Source of the DNA: Kribbella catacumbae DSM 19601
Lineage (GTDB): Bacteria > Actinomycetota > Actinomycetes > Propionibacteriales > Kribbellaceae
Direction of reading: 5' to 3'
Assembly: GCF_000372465.1 (NCBI RefSeq)
Contig: NZ_AQUZ01000003.1
Location: 62,001-126,000 of the forward strand
Length of the DNA stretch: 64,000 nucleotides
Part shown: positions 62,590-64,000 of the stretch, one piece after another
Layout: each line of letters begins with the position of its first letter
How positions within the stretch are numbered: position 1 is the stretch's first letter
Made by a program: the position numbers and the translations under genes
Notes under the pieces: generated by a model
Database searches by the model: none
What the model was told of the DNA's origin: nothing
What the model saw: only the letters and a program-made list of their open reading frames with translations

Positions 62590-63495
62590 ATGAACTGGCA
62601 GGAGCTGGAGACGTTCCTGGCGCTGGCCGACGAGCTGCATTTCGGCCGTGCGGCAGAACGGTTGCATGTGTCACGCGCTCGGGTGAGCCAGATGACCAAG
62701 GTGCTGGAGCGACGCGTCGGCGGTCCGCTGTTCGAGCGCACCAGCCGCCGGGTGTCGCTGACCCCGCTCGGCCGCCAGTTGCTCGACGACCTCGGCCCGC
62801 ATTACCACGGCATTCTCGAAGCCCTGGCCAAGGCCGCCGACACGGTTCGCGGCACAGGCGGCGTACTGCGTGTGGGGTTCTCGAGCCCACTGGCCAGCGA
62901 ACTGGTGATGACCATCGTCGACACGTTCCGCGGCGAGCATCCCCAGTGCGAGGTGCAGATCCGCGAGGTGCACCTGTCGGACCGCTTCGGGCAGCTGCGC
63001 CGGGGCGAACTCGACATCCAGCTCACCGAACTGCCTGTGGACGAGCCCGATCTGACCGTGGGGCCGGTACTCCTGCGCGACCCGCTCGTGCTCGCGGTGT
63101 CGAGCGGCCACCGCCTGGCCGGCCGTACGACGGTCTCGCTGGAAGACCTCGCCGACGACACCGCGCTGATCGTCGACGGCATGGACGGCTTCTTCTCGGA
63201 CTGGCTCGTCCCAGAGCACACCCCGAGCGGCAGGCCCATCCGTCGCTCGACCATTGCCAGCTACTGGCAGGAGCTGCTCGCACTCGTCGCCGCTGGCGAG
63301 GGCGTCACCGTCGCCGCGGCCCAGGGGGCGCGCTACTACCCTCGACCGAACCTGGTCTACATCCCCTTCGAGGACCGTCCGCCCCTCGAGTACGGACTAC
63401 TGTGGCGAGAGGCCGGAACGTCCGCTAAGGGCCTGGCCTTCATCCGGGTGGCGATGAAGGTGTCCACGGCCATCCACGGTCAGAGCCTTAGGTAG
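62590..63495 (+). CDS. LysR family transcriptional regulator
   Basis: 301 residues. [62 protein letters not shown] periplasmic-binding-like effector domain follows ([38 protein letters not shown]). ATG 62590 follows GAGG. It should control itself and the divergent CMD-MFS genes. Confidence 0.92.
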   Translation: MNWQELETFLALADELHFGRAAERLHVSRARVSQMTKVLERRVGGPLFERTSRRVSLTPLGRQLLDDLGPHYHGILEALAKAADTVRGTGGVLRVGFSSPLASELVMTIVDTFRGEHPQCEVQIREVHLSDRFGQLRRGELDIQLTELPVDEPDLTVGPVLLRDPLVLAVSSGHRLAGRTTVSLEDLADDTALIVDGMDGFFSDWLVPEHTPSGRPIRRSTIASYWQELLALVAAGEGVTVAAAQGARYYPRPNLVYIPFEDRPPLEYGLLWREAGTSAKGLAFIRVAMKVSTAIHGQSLR

Positions 63496-64000
63496 CCGTA
63501 GGCGTTTTGCCAGGTGCCGCCGGCCTTGATCCGGTCGACGATGAGGCGCTGCAGCTTCGTGTCCTGGGGGAACTTGTCCAGGTTGTCGAGGTCATGGCTG
63601 CGGAAGGTGAAGAAGATGGCGCTGTCCTGGGAGTCGCGCGGTTCGCCGTACGGGGTGAAGCGGCGGCCGAAGCGGACCATGTTCGACTCCGGCGGGAGGT
63701 TGTCCAGCAGGTACGGGTCGAGCAGCCAGGAGCCGAGGGTCGCGGTCTTCACCGGGTACTCCGGGAAAATGCGGGCGAAGAACTCGCGGGCCCGGGCGAA
63801 GCTGTCGTCGATCGACTCGGGAGTCAGCGGACCCGCCTCCGGGATGTGGACGCCGATCACCCATTCGCCCGGCTCGGTGCCTGGTACGGGATTCTTCTCC
63901 GGCACCTGGTGCAGCAGGAACTGCAGCCGGCCGAGCGCGTAGATCACGCCGGTCCAGTGGATCGACATCCACCAGTGCGTGGCCAGCCCGTACTCGCCGA
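63480..64000 (-). CDS. Acyltransferase-like (DUF5596-type) protein, 5' end outside window
   Basis: The last 173 residues of a longer gene. The frame continues past the apparent ATG at 63968 (GEYGLATHWWMSIHWTGVIYALGRLQFLLHQV), so the start lies beyond 64000. Blocks GEWVIGVHIPEAGPLTPESIDDSFARAREFFARIFPEYP, GSWLLDPYL and ILFTFR-like IFFTFRSHD fit the acyltransferase-like proteins I know from actinobacteria. Function not established. Overlaps the lysR stop by 16 bp, tail-to-tail. Confidence 0.7.
   Translation of the reverse strand, partial: GEYGLATHWWMSIHWTGVIYALGRLQFLLHQVPEKNPVPGTEPGEWVIGVHIPEAGPLTPESIDDSFARAREFFARIFPEYPVKTATLGSWLLDPYLLDNLPPESNMVRFGRRFTPYGEPRDSQDSAIFFTFRSHDLDNLDKFPQDTKLQRLIVDRIKAGGTWQNAYGYLRL

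Overview
The window is high-GC DNA with a strong G/C bias at third codon positions, many GTG/TTG starts, tight 1-4 bp gene overlaps and typical actinobacterial genes (DUF5302, DUF1707, DUF4245, DUF3592, mocA-like, XseAB, GlpX). I infer an actinomycete of the Nocardioidaceae/Kribbellaceae type, with Kribbella my best guess; nothing here proves the genus. It reads as chromosome, with core genes interleaved with accessory genes. No rRNA, tRNA, CRISPR array or complete insertion sequence was found.

Layout. 0-4.4 kb: two secreted zinc peptidases (M4 and M28) sharing a near-duplicate C-terminal module, then a lipoprotein. 4.4-11.6 kb: an F420-type oxidoreductase, a kinase-like phosphotransferase, hemolysin III, uppS, a PIN-PhoH protein and a secreted transglycosylase-like protein. 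11.6-21.2 kb: metabolism, with a class II and a class I fumarase facing each other, a PfkB kinase and glpX, plus a HigBA-type toxin-antitoxin pair. 21.2-31.6 kb: mocA-like gene, SMR pump and flavodoxin with a divergent TetR regulator, xseBA, a 1035-residue secreted M14 peptidase, ispH, an HxlR/NAD(P)-binding divergent pair and an ArsR-SRPBCC pair. 31.7-38.5 kb: GH64 glucanase, an enolase-superfamily enzyme, rmuC, a polysaccharide deacetylase, DUF817 and ychF.

38.5-46 kb is the most accessory part. It holds a frameshifted EcsC-like gene, HipBA, a small secreted protein split by TAA, a methyltransferase, lysE, DUF5302, a GntR/UTRA regulator and a frameshifted phosphotransferase. 46.0-51.7 kb is a compact six-gene 2-aminoethylphosphonate uptake and breakdown operon, preceded by a perfect 16-bp HutC-type palindrome that probably binds the GntR regulator at 44.4 kb. 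51.7-52.4 kb is a second ArsR-SRPBCC pair. 52.4-53.6 kb is a 1.1-kb gene-free island of hairpins, inverted copies and tandem repeats. 53.6-64 kb holds a hydrolase-glycosyltransferase fusion, a methyltransferase, a large LuxR-type ATPase regulator, DedA, an MFS/CMD cluster with a divergent LysR, and a gene cut by the window edge.

The most unusual signal is a family of long nested imperfect hairpins. Two full copies (3658-3838 and 34188-34357) sit exactly between convergent genes and contain both stop codons. They share a 20-nt core and differ by compensatory base changes. A third copy (4315-4409) lacks the inner hairpin and lies in the signal-peptide region of a lipoprotein gene. I know of no named element matching this, so treat it as a candidate uncharacterised repeat family. 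A second genome-style signal is the surplus of the palindrome AGTACT.
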